DNA from: Pseudomonas zanjanensis
GTDB lineage: Bacteria; Pseudomonadota; Gammaproteobacteria; Pseudomonadales; Pseudomonadaceae
Assembly (NCBI RefSeq): GCF_014268745.2
Contig: NZ_JABWRB020000001.1
Coordinates: forward strand, 2,976,001 to 3,040,000
Direction of reading: 5' to 3'
DNA length: 64,000 bases
The first letter of the stretch is position 1. Each line of letters starts with the position of its first letter. Below the pieces are notes generated by a model, which saw nothing but the letters and a program-made list of their open reading frames with translations, made no database searches and was not told where the DNA came from. The translations under genes and the position numbers were made by a program. Of the stretch, positions 47,301 through 56,588 are shown one piece after another.

Positions 47301-47837
47301 ATGGGCGCCATCGCGACCACACGTCAAACCGCCCTCGCGGTCGAGGAAGAAGCGCAATACCTGACGTTCATGCTGGGCACGGAGATGTTTGCCATCGGCA
47401 TCCTGTGCATCAAGGAAATCATCGAGTACGGCAACCTCACCGTGGTGCCGATGATGCCGGCCTTCGTGCGCGGGGTGATCAACCTGCGGGGCGCGGTGGT
47501 GCCGGTGGTGGATTTGTCGGCCCGTTTCGGCCGGCCGAATTCGGCGATCAGCCGGCGTTCGTGCGTGGTGATCATCGAAGCGTCCAGCGCCGACGGCCTC
47601 GCCCAGGACATCGGCTTGCTGGTGGACACGGTGTCGGCGGTGCTGGAAATCCCGGCCTCGCAGATCGAGCCGCCACCGAGCTTCGGTGCGAAGATTCGTG
47701 CCGACTTCATCAGTGGCATGGCCAAGGTCGATGGCAAGTTCGTCATCGTGCTGGAGGTGGACCGCGTGCTGTCCATCGACGAAATGTCCCAACTCGCCGA
47801 AGCCAGCCCGAACGCGCTGGAAGTGGATGCCCCGTGA
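47301..47837 (+). CDS. cheW: Chemotaxis coupling protein CheW
   Basis: This 178-residue SH3-like adaptor couples MCPs to CheA. Family segments are QYLTFMLGTEMFAIGIL, KEIIEYGNLTVVP, FVRGVINLRGAVVPVVDL (the receptor-binding core) and VDTVSAVLEI. AAAGGAGA is about 9 nt before the ATG. The last codons overlap the GTG start of cheR by 4 nt (GTGA). Confidence 0.95.
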   Translation: MGAIATTRQTALAVEEEAQYLTFMLGTEMFAIGILCIKEIIEYGNLTVVPMMPAFVRGVINLRGAVVPVVDLSARFGRPNSAISRRSCVVIIEASSADGLAQDIGLLVDTVSAVLEIPASQIEPPPSFGAKIRADFISGMAKVDGKFVIVLEVDRVLSIDEMSQLAEASPNALEVDAP

Positions 47838-48670
47838 ACGCCGATACCTGCAAGGAACGCACGCTGAACGCACAGGCGCTCACCGACCGAGAGTTCGGCC
47901 AGTTCCAGTCCTGGCTGTACCAAGCCGCCGGCATCAGCCTGTCCGAGGCCAAGAAAGCCCTGGTGGCCGGGCGTTTGTTCAAGCGCCTCAAGCACTATGG
48001 GCTGGACAGCTACGGCGAGTATTTCAAGCTGATCATGAACGGCCAGCGCACCGATGAACTGCAGGTGGCGCTGGACCTGCTGACGACCAACGAGACCTAT
48101 TTTTTCCGCGAGCCCAAGCATTTCGACTTCCTGCGCCAACACGTACTGCCCCACGCCACGCCCGGTAAGACCTTCCGCCTGTGGAGCGCGGCCAGCTCAT
48201 CGGGGGAAGAACCCTACAGCCTGGCCATGACCCTCGCCGAAGGGCTCGGCACCACGCCTTGGGAAGTCATCGGTTCGGACATCAGCAGCCAGGTGCTGGC
48301 CAAGGCGCGCTCCGGGCATTACCCGATGGAACGCGCCCGCACCCTGCCCCAGCCGCTGCTGGTGAAATACTGCCTCAAGGGCACCGGCAGCCAGCAAGGC
48401 ACGTTCCTCATCGACCGGGCGTTGCGCAGCCGGGTCAACTTCATCCAGGTCAACCTCAACGACACCTTGCCGGAGTTGGGGGAGTTCGACGTGATCTTCC
48501 TGCGCAACGTCATGATCTATTTCGACCAGCCCACCAAAAGCAAGGTGGTTGCCCGCCTGCTCCCCCGGCTCAAGCCCGGCGGCTATTTCATCATCAGCCA
48601 CTCGGAAAGCCTCAACGGCGTGTCCGATGCATTGAAACTGGTGGCGCCCTCGATCTACCGCAAACCATGA
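47834..48670 (+). CDS. cheR: Chemotaxis protein methyltransferase CheR
   Basis: This 278-residue SAM-dependent enzyme methylates glutamates on MCPs. The N-terminal helical domain (to about 75) contacts the receptor. The SAM domain shows [32 protein letters not shown] and [12 protein letters not shown]. It starts with a GTG that overlaps the cheW stop, and its own stop overlaps the cheD ATG (ATGA), so translation of the three genes is coupled. Confidence 0.95.
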   Translation: MNADTCKERTLNAQALTDREFGQFQSWLYQAAGISLSEAKKALVAGRLFKRLKHYGLDSYGEYFKLIMNGQRTDELQVALDLLTTNETYFFREPKHFDFLRQHVLPHATPGKTFRLWSAASSSGEEPYSLAMTLAEGLGTTPWEVIGSDISSQVLAKARSGHYPMERARTLPQPLLVKYCLKGTGSQQGTFLIDRALRSRVNFIQVNLNDTLPELGEFDVIFLRNVMIYFDQPTKSKVVARLLPRLKPGGYFIISHSESLNGVSDALKLVAPSIYRKP

Positions 48671-49164
48671 GCGCCGCCATCAGGGATGTGGCCGAGGTGT
48701 ACCTGGCGCCCGGGGAATTTCGCTTCGCCACCTGCCCGACCCGCCTGCGCACGATCCTCGGTTCTTGCGTGGCGATCACGCTGTGGCATCCGGAACGCAA
48801 AATCGGCGGCATGTGCCATTTCATGCTGCCCAGTCGGGTGCGCTGCTCCACCGCACTGAACGGCCTCTACGCCGACGAAGCCATCGAATTGTTCATCCGC
48901 CAGGCCAGGGCCCATCGCACCGACCCCGAAGACTACCAACTCAAGCTGTTCGGCGGCGGCGAGATGTTCCCCGAGCTGCAACGCCACGTGCCCTACGGCG
49001 ATGTGGCGCGGCTGAACGTCAACGCCGCGCTGGAAATGGCCGCCCTCTATCGCCTCGACCTGATCGCCCAAGACATGGGCAGCACCGGCCACCGCAGCAT
49101 TATCTTCGACCTGTGCAGTGGCGATGTGTGGGTCAGGCACCAACCCATAAGGACCCGGCACTGA
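48667..49164 (+). CDS. cheD: Chemoreceptor glutamine deamidase CheD
   Basis: This 165-residue cysteine hydrolase deamidates Gln on MCPs. The catalytic Cys is in [14 protein letters not shown] (about residue 34), the His in GGMCHFMLP, and LFGGGEMF is conserved. The ATG overlaps the cheR stop. cheB follows after 2 bp. Confidence 0.93.
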   Translation: MSAAIRDVAEVYLAPGEFRFATCPTRLRTILGSCVAITLWHPERKIGGMCHFMLPSRVRCSTALNGLYADEAIELFIRQARAHRTDPEDYQLKLFGGGEMFPELQRHVPYGDVARLNVNAALEMAALYRLDLIAQDMGSTGHRSIIFDLCSGDVWVRHQPIRTRH

Positions 49165-49166
49165 CC

Positions 49167-50240
49167 ATGTCAAAAAAGATCAATGTACTGCTGGTGGATG
49201 ACTCTGCCGTGGTTCGCCAGGTGTTGCTGGCGATCCTCAGCGACACGCCGGACATCCACGTCATGGGCGCGGCGTCCGACCCGATTTTCGCCATGGACAA
49301 ACTGGCCAAGGAATGGCCCGACGTGATCGTGCTGGACGTGGAAATGCCGCGCATGGACGGCATCACCTTCCTGAAGAAAATCATGAGCGAGCGGCCCACG
49401 CCCGTGGTGATCTGCTCGTCCCTGACGCCCCGGGGCGCGGAAACCACCTTGCAAGCGATGGCGGCTGGCGCGGTGGAAATCATCACCAAGCCCACCACCG
49501 GGCTGAAGAACTTTCTGTTGGAGTCGGCGCCGGAACTGGTCTCGGCGATCCGCGCCGCGGCCCAGGTCAACGTGCGCAACCTGGGCAAGCGCCCGGCCCC
49601 GGCGGCGTTGACGCCAGCGACCAAACTCACGGCAGACGCCATGCTGCCCGCCGCCAACGGCCACGCCATGGCCCAGACCACCGAACGCATCGTCGCCCTG
49701 GGCACCTCCACCGGTGGCACCCAGGCCCTGGAAGCGGTGCTCACCGCCCTGCCGCGTGTGAGCCCGGGCATCGTCATCGTCCAGCACATGCCGGAAAAAT
49801 TCACCGCTTCGTTCGCGGCCCGGCTCAACAGCCTGTGCCAGATCGAAGTGCGCGAAGCCCGCAACAACGACCGTATCCACCCGGGCCTGGCGCTCATCGC
49901 ACCGGGCGGCAAACACATGATGGTGACTCGCAGCGGGGCGTTCTATCACGTGCAAGTGGTGGACGGCCCGCTGGTCAACCGCCATCGGCCCTCGGTGGAC
50001 GTGTTGTTCCGCTCCGTGGCCAAGTTCGCCGGCCGCAACGCCACCGGCATCATCATGACCGGCATGGGCGACGACGGCGCCCGCGGCCTGAAGGAAATGC
50101 TCGACGCCGGCGCCAGCACCGTGGCCCAGGACGAAGCCAGCTGCGTGGTCTTCGGCATGCCCAAGGAAGCGATCAAGCTCAATGCCGCGCAACGGGTGAT
50201 GGGGTTACAGGAGATTGCGCAGGTGATCTTGCATCGATAG
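49167..50240 (+). CDS. cheB: Chemotaxis protein-glutamate methylesterase CheB
   Basis: This 357-residue protein has an N-terminal receiver domain (VDDSAVVRQ; phospho-Asp in [13 protein letters not shown]; Lys in IITKPT), a linker of about 50 residues, and a C-terminal methylesterase with the Ser in [11 protein letters not shown], the His in VQHMPEKF and the Asp in GMGDDGARG. It demethylates or deamidates MCPs and closes the adaptation loop with CheR. It is the last gene of the nine-gene operon; the next gene is convergent. Confidence 0.95.
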   Translation: MSKKINVLLVDDSAVVRQVLLAILSDTPDIHVMGAASDPIFAMDKLAKEWPDVIVLDVEMPRMDGITFLKKIMSERPTPVVICSSLTPRGAETTLQAMAAGAVEIITKPTTGLKNFLLESAPELVSAIRAAAQVNVRNLGKRPAPAALTPATKLTADAMLPAANGHAMAQTTERIVALGTSTGGTQALEAVLTALPRVSPGIVIVQHMPEKFTASFAARLNSLCQIEVREARNNDRIHPGLALIAPGGKHMMVTRSGAFYHVQVVDGPLVNRHRPSVDVLFRSVAKFAGRNATGIIMTGMGDDGARGLKEMLDAGASTVAQDEASCVVFGMPKEAIKLNAAQRVMGLQEIAQVILHR

Positions 50241-50252
50241 CCAGGGAGTGAA

Positions 50253-51380
50253 TCAAGCATGCCCGGCACGCGACGAACGCTGTGTGACCGGGCGCAGTGC
50301 CGCAGAGTCGGGCAATGACGCGACATGGACCATGCGTGACGGGAAAGCAAACTGCGTGTCGAGTTCTGCAACCGCTTCCATTATCGCCAGATTGATCCGT
50401 TGCTGGACGTCCATGTAGACGTTGTAACTGGCGTCCAGAACGATATACACCGTCTCGAATTCCAGGGCGCTCTCGCCAAAACTTCTGAAGTGACACCGGT
50501 CGAACCGGGCTTTGTCTTCATTCCTGATGATCGCTTCAACCCGTTGCGTGATCTGCCTGATCTGTTCGGTGGAACATTCATAAGTCAGGCGAAACTCGAA
50601 GACGATCCGACGCTCCTGCAGCCGCTTGTAGTTCTGGATGGTGCTGCCGATCATATCGGCGTTGGCCATGACAATCTGCTCGCCCCCCAGGCTTCGTATC
50701 CGGGTGGTTTTCAGGCCAACGTGCTCCACCGTACCGGCAAGCGAACCCACCACGATGAAATCGCCCACCTCGAATGGCTTGTCAACGGCGATCGACAGCG
50801 AGGCGAACACATCGCCAAGAATATTCTGCACCGCCAGTGCCACGGCGATACCACCCACACCAAGGCTCGCCACGAAGGCCGTGATGTTAACGCCAACGTT
50901 CGAGAGCATCGCGAGGAGGATCACCGCCCACAGGAGCACCCTTGCGCCCCAGAGGCTCAGGGTCGCCAAGGCACTTGCCTGGAATGTCCCGTTCGCACCA
51001 TGGACCGAGAAATAGCGATGCAGCAACAGCGCCAACGCTCGGTTCGTCCAAAAGCCGACCTGCAACGCCGCCACCACGAACCAAAGGCTGCTGACGCGAC
51101 TGAGCCAACGTTCAGGCAAATCAAGGATGCCTATCCCCACCAGAATCGACGCCAATAACAGCAGCGTGTTACTGGTCGCTGAGAGCACTTGGCTGGCAAT
51201 GTAGCTGAGATGACCATCGCCCGCCTTCGCCCTCGCCTGGATTCTCCTGAACACAAACCGGATCGCGGTTTTTGCAAGCACGTAGCTGAGCACAGCTGCA
51301 CAACATGCAAAGATCCAGCTAGCCAGTGAAATACCTAGAATCATGTACCCCGTGAAAAACGCCTCGAAACCCTCAATCAT
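50253..51380 (-). CDS. MscS-family mechanosensitive channel
   Basis: This 375-residue protein has about five membrane helices. The last, pore-lining one contains the Gly/Ala-rich SLGVGGIAVALAVQNILGDVFASL, followed by the beta domain (DKPFEVGDFIVVGSLAGTVEHVGLKTTRIRSLGGEQIVMAN) typical of the MscS fold. The ATG at 51380 (MIEGFEAFF) is chosen because an earlier in-frame codon adds non-hydrophobic residues. It likely releases solutes on hypo-osmotic shock. Confidence 0.9.
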   Translation of the reverse strand: MIEGFEAFFTGYMILGISLASWIFACCAAVLSYVLAKTAIRFVFRRIQARAKAGDGHLSYIASQVLSATSNTLLLLASILVGIGILDLPERWLSRVSSLWFVVAALQVGFWTNRALALLLHRYFSVHGANGTFQASALATLSLWGARVLLWAVILLAMLSNVGVNITAFVASLGVGGIAVALAVQNILGDVFASLSIAVDKPFEVGDFIVVGSLAGTVEHVGLKTTRIRSLGGEQIVMANADMIGSTIQNYKRLQERRIVFEFRLTYECSTEQIRQITQRVEAIIRNEDKARFDRCHFRSFGESALEFETVYIVLDASYNVYMDVQQRINLAIMEAVAELDTQFAFPSRMVHVASLPDSAALRPVTQRSSRAGHA

Positions 51381-51556
51381 CGCCCCACCCTTGAAATCCT
51401 GCGGCTGCGCATGAGTGATGGAGCCGCGCCAGGTCAAACTCGCCGCTTGATCCCTTGCGCAAATCAAGTGGCCTGTTGGGGATTAGTCGTTATGGGCACC
51501 GCAGTGTTCAATGAAATCGTCACGTCGTCGCCAGGAAAAAGCGCCAACCACCTTGC

Positions 51557-51640
51557 CTATACCGGCGAAATCGTCGCCAGTACGCCGATCAAAAGCGTCA
51601 GTGCCAAAAACCCACCTAAAAAAATCGCCATCTTCGCCAT
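51557..51640 (-). CDS. 27-residue single-helix membrane peptide
   Basis: A very short reading frame encodes MAKMAIFLGGFLALTLLIG followed by eight more residues ending ISPV, which is essentially one hydrophobic helix. An AGGAG site lies 5-6 nt before the ATG, stronger than many in this window. The gap between the MscS gene and the next gene is otherwise empty. It resembles KdpF-sized membrane peptides. It may modulate a neighbouring membrane protein, but that is a guess. Confidence 0.6.
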   Translation of the reverse strand: MAKMAIFLGGFLALTLLIGVLATISPV

Positions 51641-51932
51641 GAGCACTCCTGAATCAAGAAATTGCAGTACACGGGCCGTCCGCTAGGCCAACCGCGTGGT
51701 TATTCTGGGGTGGCGACTGGGCGCGTTACAGAGGCACCTGAGGCAGGAAAGTACGGATCAGACGCCCCCCAGGCCAGCACAGGGCTCGCTCAATGCAATT
51801 AACCTGGGACCGGGCCGCCGCGCACGACCGAAAACTCAAGCAGGTAAATCGCTAACGGTCCTCGATCACGGCTATGATTGCCGCTCGCCCTTCTGACAGG
51901 CGATGTCGCAGGCCACCCTCAAGGATCCAGGT

Positions 51933-52475
51933 ATGACTTTTCTGCCGTCACGCACCACCCTCTTCGTCTCCAGTCTCCTGCTCAGCTCCTTGTGCTTTGC
52001 CGAAGGCGAGCCAACCGACGGCAGCCTCATCAAGGACTCGACCAAGGCCGCCGTTTCAACGTTCATTACCGCCGGCAAGAACCTGTTGGGCGGCGTCAGT
52101 GAAGGCGTGCTCGATGGCCGCGAATCAGCCCAAGGCACCGATGGCGCCGCGATCATTTCCTCCGGCGAGCAAATGAAAGACCGCATCGCCGTCGAAGTGT
52201 TGAAGTTCGAACCCAGCGACGAAAACGTCAGCATTACCCTCGGTTTCAAGAACAGCACCGACACCCAACTGCGCGTGGTCAACCTCGGCCAGACCGGCGT
52301 GCTGCTGGCCATTGACCAGGCGGGCTACTCCAACCGCCTCACCGGCCTGGACAACCCGGACGAAGTCACCATCCCGCCGAAGACCGCCGTGCGCCAGAAG
52401 TTCGTGTTCGAAGGCATGAACGAGGCGGTCAGAACGGTGCGGATATGGGGGGAGGATTACCCGGTCAAGAAATAA
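51933..52475 (+). CDS. Secreted/periplasmic hypothetical protein
   Basis: This 180-residue protein has a signal peptide (residues 1-23, ending CFA). The mature part starts with a helical segment (SLIKDSTKAAVSTFITAGKN) and ends in an immunoglobulin-like beta domain (KFEPSDENVSITLGFKN, VRQKFVFEG, VRIWGEDYPVKK). AAGGA is about 7 nt before the ATG. The stop codon overlaps the start of the next lipoprotein gene, so they are coupled. Function unknown. Confidence 0.78.
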   Translation: MTFLPSRTTLFVSSLLLSSLCFAEGEPTDGSLIKDSTKAAVSTFITAGKNLLGGVSEGVLDGRESAQGTDGAAIISSGEQMKDRIAVEVLKFEPSDENVSITLGFKNSTDTQLRVVNLGQTGVLLAIDQAGYSNRLTGLDNPDEVTIPPKTAVRQKFVFEGMNEAVRTVRIWGEDYPVKK

Positions 52476-52795
52476 TGCCGCAGGGTGTTTGGCAAACGTG
52501 CCTGGCTCTCGCCATGTGCACGCTAACGGCTTGCGAGTACGGCTCAGAGCCAGACCCGCTAAACACCGCCCTGCTCGACGCGCCACCTGAGCTCGTTTTC
52601 AAGGGCCCGCCACCACTGGGGGAACCTACCGCACGACCGATGGACGAGGATGGAAAAAGTTGTAGCCATAACACACCCTGTGGCGAGGGAGCTTGCTCCC
52701 GCTGGGCTGCGCAGCAGCCCCAAAAAACACGCAGCAGAACAAAGGATTCATTGATACACCCCAAGCTCCACCCGGGTCAGGTAATCCTCAACTAA
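52475..52795 (+). CDS. Small lipoprotein whose C-terminal tail is encoded by a REP
   Basis: This gene gives 106 residues as read. Residues 1-20 are a lipoprotein signal with lipobox LTAC; the start overlaps the previous stop (TAATG). A Pro-rich mature part continues to about residue 67. From there the frame runs into a family B REP (52679-52721), giving CGEGACSRWAAQQP, and then on to 52795, overlapping the 3' end of the antitoxin gene on the other strand. The REP-coded part looks accidental, suggesting that the original stop was lost by REP insertion or a frameshift. Confidence 0.6.
   Translation: MPQGVWQTCLALAMCTLTACEYGSEPDPLNTALLDAPPELVFKGPPPLGEPTARPMDEDGKSCSHNTPCGEGACSRWAAQQPQKTRSRTKDSLIHPKLHPGQVILN
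52679..52721. repeat. Single REP, family B
   Basis: One family B REP without its inverted partner lies inside the reading frame of the small lipoprotein. Confidence 0.85.
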
Positions 52796-52945
52796 CTTGA
52801 AACCCTGCGCGTTATCGATCAGTTCCAATGGCACCTGACCGTCCAGGTATGTACAGGGTTTGCTCAACCAGTCTTCAGCCAACCGCTGGCTGCCGAAAAC
52901 ATTGGCGGCGTGTTCCAAAGCCTTGGCGTAGGGAGTTTCAGGCAT
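52748..52945 (-). CDS. Xre/MbcA/ParS-type antitoxin domain protein, no toxin partner
   Basis: This 65-residue protein matches the DUF2384 (MbcA/ParS/Xre antitoxin, toxin-binding) domain: ALEHAANVFGSQRLAEDWL, then the Pro/Leu segment GQVPLELIDNAQGFKLVEDYLTRVELGVY. The N-terminal Xre helix-turn-helix part of full-length antitoxins (about 60 residues) is absent. No RES-domain toxin gene lies on either side. AGGA precedes the ATG at 52945 by about 8 nt. It is either an orphan antitoxin or a relic of a RES/Xre pair. Confidence 0.78.
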   Translation of the reverse strand: MPETPYAKALEHAANVFGSQRLAEDWLSKPCTYLDGQVPLELIDNAQGFKLVEDYLTRVELGVYQ

Positions 52946-53155
52946 CGATCTGTCCTCACGATATAAAGCCAAGCTGAGCGCGCCGGATACCACGCTGAGC
53001 ATTGAGTCAATCCAGATCGTAAGGCCGGTACTTCCGAAGGCCAACCCTAATAAGTTGTCAGAGACTTCTGTGATTTATCCCAAAGCGGTCGCCTGTCTGT
53101 AGGACGGCGTTTCGTGATTCCCCACCCAACGTCATTGCCTACACCCACAACAGCA

Positions 53156-54073
53156 TCAACCGACTTTTGCCCCACTCCCCGGCTCAATCCTCAACGCCAA
53201 CACGCTCATCAACACAATCACCGCCCCCACAATAACCATCATTGACGGGCGCTCAGCCAGCACCAAAGAAGCCATCAACATCGCCGTGGGCGGTATCAGG
53301 TAAAGCGCCATGGAAGCGCGGCTCACGTTGCTGTGCGCCAACACATAAGCCCAAGCAAGGTACGCCAGCGCGCTGGGAAAAATACCCAGAACCAACACCG
53401 CCAGATTCACCGAAGCCGATGCCTGTCGCGCCGCGCTCAACACCCCCGGCGCAAAAATGAACAACAGGATCGTGCCCGACCAAACGGTGTAGCAAACCAC
53501 GGTCAAACCGTCATAACGATGGGCATGGCGCTTCTGCAAAGCGAAATACACACTCCAGGACAGCGCCGCCAACAGGATCAATAGCCCATGAGCGTCCATG
53601 TCACCCAAGCCACGATCCCCCGCGACGACCACGCCTGCGCCAAGCAAGCCGCACAACACACACGCCCATTGCCAACCACTGACCCTGTCCTTGAAGACAA
53701 AATGCGCCAGCAACGTGCTGAACAACGGCGTGGACTGGGCCAGCACACTGGCCGCCCCGGCGCTGACGCCCCGCTGGCCGTAATTGAGGGCGATGTGGTG
53801 CAAGCTGACGGCAAAGAAACCCAACACCGCCAGCAACGGCAAATCCCTGAGACGCGGCCAGGAAATACCCTTCACCATCGCCACGAAGCCCATGAACACG
53901 GAAGCGATGAGAAACCGCACCAACGCCAATTGACCCGGCTCATAAGCGTGCAAGCCAATGCGGATACCAATCGGCGAATAGGCCCAGCAAATAATCACCA
54001 ACAGCGTTGCCAGGATAACCTTCACACCGGTTTTGCTGGAGGAACCTTCAACCCGCGCAAAACGCGTTTCCAT
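53156..54073 (-). CDS. EamA-family (DMT) transporter
   Basis: This 305-residue protein has ten helices in two EamA repeats (IICWAYSPIGIRIGLH, PLFSTLLAHFVFKDRVSGWQ; then SALAYLAWAYVLAHSNVSRAS). AGGA lies about 6-9 nt before the ATG. It is divergent from a LysR gene across 102 bp, the standard layout for a LysR-controlled exporter. Substrate unknown. Confidence 0.88.
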   Translation of the reverse strand: METRFARVEGSSSKTGVKVILATLLVIICWAYSPIGIRIGLHAYEPGQLALVRFLIASVFMGFVAMVKGISWPRLRDLPLLAVLGFFAVSLHHIALNYGQRGVSAGAASVLAQSTPLFSTLLAHFVFKDRVSGWQWACVLCGLLGAGVVVAGDRGLGDMDAHGLLILLAALSWSVYFALQKRHAHRYDGLTVVCYTVWSGTILLFIFAPGVLSAARQASASVNLAVLVLGIFPSALAYLAWAYVLAHSNVSRASMALYLIPPTAMLMASLVLAERPSMMVIVGAVIVLMSVLALRIEPGSGAKVG

Positions 54074-54175
54074 CTAGAGTTCCTGCTCACTGGCCGATTT
54101 GCCTCGAAGTATCGAAACCACCCCACCTCAGCACAAGTGACTTAAACTCAGTCCACCATTCACTTTTGGTGAGCT

Positions 54176-55042
54176 ATGGAACTGTCCCAACTGCGCATGC
54201 TCAAGACAGTCTGCGAAACCGGCAGCATCGCCCGCGCCGCCGAAGTGCTGCACTGCGTGCCGTCCAACATCACCGCACGTCTGAAGGCCCTGGAACGGGA
54301 ACTCGGCACGCCGCTGTTTTTCCGCGAAGGTCGCGGGCTGCGGGTCAGCCCGGCGGGCGAAGTGTTTCTGGAATACGCGACAAAAATACTGAGCCTGACA
54401 GAAGAAGCCCGCCGCGCAGTCGCCCCCACCCGCGCCCCGAGTGGCCCACTGCGTATCGGCGCAATCGAGTCCAGCGCCACCGGGCGCCTGCCCCAACTGC
54501 TCGCCAAATACCACGCGCAGTATCCGCAAGTGTCACTGGAACTGAGCACCGGCACCTGGGCGCAGTTGCTGGACGATATCCAGCATCACCGGCTCGATGG
54601 CGTGATCGTAGCGGTAGACATCGAAGGGCCTGGACTCAAGCGAGCGGTGATGTACCGCGAAGACCTGGTGCTCATCGCCTCCGAGTCCCACGGCCCGCTG
54701 CGCAGCGCCGCCGATCTGCAAGGCAAGGCGATCTTCATGTGGCCCACAGGCTGTCCGTACCGCTTGGCGCTGGAGCAGTGGCTGCTGCGTCATGACCAAG
54801 TGCAACCGATCATCAGCATCGCCAGTTATGGCGCCATTGTTGGCTGTGTCAGCGCCGGTGCCGGCGTCTCGCTGGTGCCCCGGGGAATCTACGAGCAATA
54901 TCGCCAGGGCGCTGGTTGGACAGGCTATGAGTTTCCCGAGCTGACGGGCATCGATAACCTTTTCTACTGGCATGAAAACGCTGGCCGGCATCCTGCCAGA
55001 GAGGCGTTTTTGACAATGCTGCAAACGGAGTTCGAAAGCTAG
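54176..55042 (+). CDS. LysR-family transcriptional regulator
   Basis: This 288-residue LTTR has an N-terminal helix-turn-helix (MELSQLRMLKTVCETGSIAR, then SNITARLKALERELGTPLF) and a LysR substrate domain. The pattern of the effector domain (YREDLVLIASESHG, GCVSAGAGVSLVPRGIYEQ) resembles the PtxR/YbhD-type group. It likely controls the divergent EamA gene. Confidence 0.88.
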   Translation: MELSQLRMLKTVCETGSIARAAEVLHCVPSNITARLKALERELGTPLFFREGRGLRVSPAGEVFLEYATKILSLTEEARRAVAPTRAPSGPLRIGAIESSATGRLPQLLAKYHAQYPQVSLELSTGTWAQLLDDIQHHRLDGVIVAVDIEGPGLKRAVMYREDLVLIASESHGPLRSAADLQGKAIFMWPTGCPYRLALEQWLLRHDQVQPIISIASYGAIVGCVSAGAGVSLVPRGIYEQYRQGAGWTGYEFPELTGIDNLFYWHENAGRHPAREAFLTMLQTEFES

Positions 55043-55058
55043 TTGCAGCACTGCCCCT

Positions 55059-55101
55059 TGTGGCGAGGGAGCTTGCTCCCGCTGGGCTGCGAAGCAGCCC
55101 C
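55059..55101. repeat. Single REP, family B
   Basis: One family B REP follows the LysR stop by 16 bp and ends about 50 bp before the HIT gene. Confidence 0.85.
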
Positions 55102-55153
55102 AATACCCGATCATCCTGATAAACGAAGATTTCAAATTAACAGGGAGTCAGCT

Positions 55154-55669
55154 TTGAAATTAGCCCCACACTTCATCCTCCACGAAACCACCCACTGGCT
55201 AGTCAACCACCACCTGGCATCCGCCCTGCCCGGCTACCTCATGCTCGGGTCCAAGCATCACGTTAATTCACTGGCGCAACTGCCCGAACCCGCACTCGCG
55301 GAACTGGGTGGCCTGATGGCAAACATCCAGAGCGTCGTTGAAACACAACTGAACCCCAAATGGCTTTACATCAGCCGCTTCGGCCACGATCCCCGCTACC
55401 CCATCCACTTCCATTTCATCCCGGTGTACGACTGGGTCGAGGCACTGTTCTGGAAAGATGCGCGGTACAGGTTGCTGGAGACCTTTGGGGCTCAAGAAAA
55501 CGCCCAGACATTGACCGATGGCGCAGAGCTGACGTTGTTCATCTGGCGTGAGTTTGGTGAGAGCCCCACGCCGCCCGCGATCCAAGGGCCTTCTATTAGC
55601 CAGGTGATTGAACGGTTGCGGCAGGCGTTCAGGACTCAGCCAACACCAAACCTTCCTCCAGCGCGCTAG
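55154..55669 (+). CDS. HIT-family protein
   Basis: This 171-residue HIT-like nucleotide hydrolase/transferase starts at TTG 55154, which has GGGAG 7 nt upstream; the frame further upstream runs through a REP. The HIT motif reads YPIHFHFIPVYDW: two of three histidines are kept, and the first one of the triad (position of His94 in Fhit) is replaced. HESSK-like features are absent. The last 41 bp overlap the convergent DUF2268 gene. Function unknown. Confidence 0.75.
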   Translation: MKLAPHFILHETTHWLVNHHLASALPGYLMLGSKHHVNSLAQLPEPALAELGGLMANIQSVVETQLNPKWLYISRFGHDPRYPIHFHFIPVYDWVEALFWKDARYRLLETFGAQENAQTLTDGAELTLFIWREFGESPTPPAIQGPSISQVIERLRQAFRTQPTPNLPPAR

Positions 55670-56300
55670 CCATGATGTCCGCTGCAGATGCGTTGACCCA
55701 GGTCGAAATATCCGTTTCGCCCCTCGATGCAAGCCAACGCCCGACCATTTGATAGCCCAACGAGTAACCAAGCCATTTGGGTTTGTCGCCAAAACCGAAG
55801 AACCACTCGTTGTGATCGTAATACCGTGATTCAAGAGTTTGCAGCCCAACCGGTGAGCGCAATAGATCGGCAGATGCGATGGCATGCTCCCAAGGCTCCG
55901 GATCGCTACCAAGCACATGCCGAACAAACTGACCGGCAAGCCCTTCGCTGACCAACGCCTCGCCTAACGTCCAACCATAACCAGGGCCGCCCATGCGCAG
56001 GCAATGGTGAACCTCATGAACAACATGCCGACGCAGTGCGCCGGTGCGTAGGCTGGAAAAGAAATTCGGATTGTCGGGATCAAGGGTCATGGTAAACATG
56101 GAACTGCGATACGCCCGTCCTACCAGGCCCCTTTCCGGAATGGTTTCGCCCGGTAGCCGCTGAATCAGGACATCGAGGCGCGGTGGAGGCATTAGGCGAG
56201 CAATGGCTTCGTAGGCGGCGTCAAATTCATCAACCAACTCGTGGCGAAGCTCGGCCAGACTTCCCGAGGCCTCTAGCCAGTGCAGCGTCCATTTTTCCAT
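55629..56300 (-). CDS. DUF2268-type putative zinc-dependent protease
   Basis: This 223-residue protein has an HExxH metal-binding motif (VVHEVHHCLRMGG, about residues 94-98) and a downstream Glu in LVSEGLAGQFV, as expected for gluzincin-like proteases of the DUF2268 type. The segment YSLGYQMVGRWLA near the end is also typical. There is no signal peptide, so it is probably cytosolic. Its 3' end overlaps the HIT gene by 41 bp on the opposite strand. Confidence 0.8.
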   Translation of the reverse strand: MEKWTLHWLEASGSLAELRHELVDEFDAAYEAIARLMPPPRLDVLIQRLPGETIPERGLVGRAYRSSMFTMTLDPDNPNFFSSLRTGALRRHVVHEVHHCLRMGGPGYGWTLGEALVSEGLAGQFVRHVLGSDPEPWEHAIASADLLRSPVGLQTLESRYYDHNEWFFGFGDKPKWLGYSLGYQMVGRWLASRGETDISTWVNASAADIMASALEEGLVLAES

Positions 56301-56588
56301 GTCCCCTCTCCTTTATTGATCAAAGCACCTGGCTCGATGACTCCAGGCCGCTCGCGACGGTAGATCCCCCGCCGGGCAGCTGTCCAGTGTCGATCAGGTT
56401 TGACTGCGCCTCTGTCTGCCCGGTTATCTCTGGCAAAAAACTGTCGCGATTCCTACAAGGCTATCGGAAGCTGGTGTCTTGTCCGTCGTGTCTGGTGAAA
56501 TCTATAGTCATTCCCATCGCCGAATAGGGTGATCAGGTTTGGCGACCTGCGTATCGGATCAGCCCTTTGAATTAATTGGAGCAATCCC

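Noticed and set aside
45648..47873. 741-codon open frame on the minus strand
   Set aside because: It is antisense to the MCP and cheW genes and has a His/Gly-rich, low-complexity product typical of antisense frames in GC-rich genes.
51492..51686. 64-codon plus-strand frame between the MscS gene and the secreted protein
   Set aside because: It is antisense to the 27-residue membrane peptide gene, which has a better ribosome site; the plus-strand product looks random.
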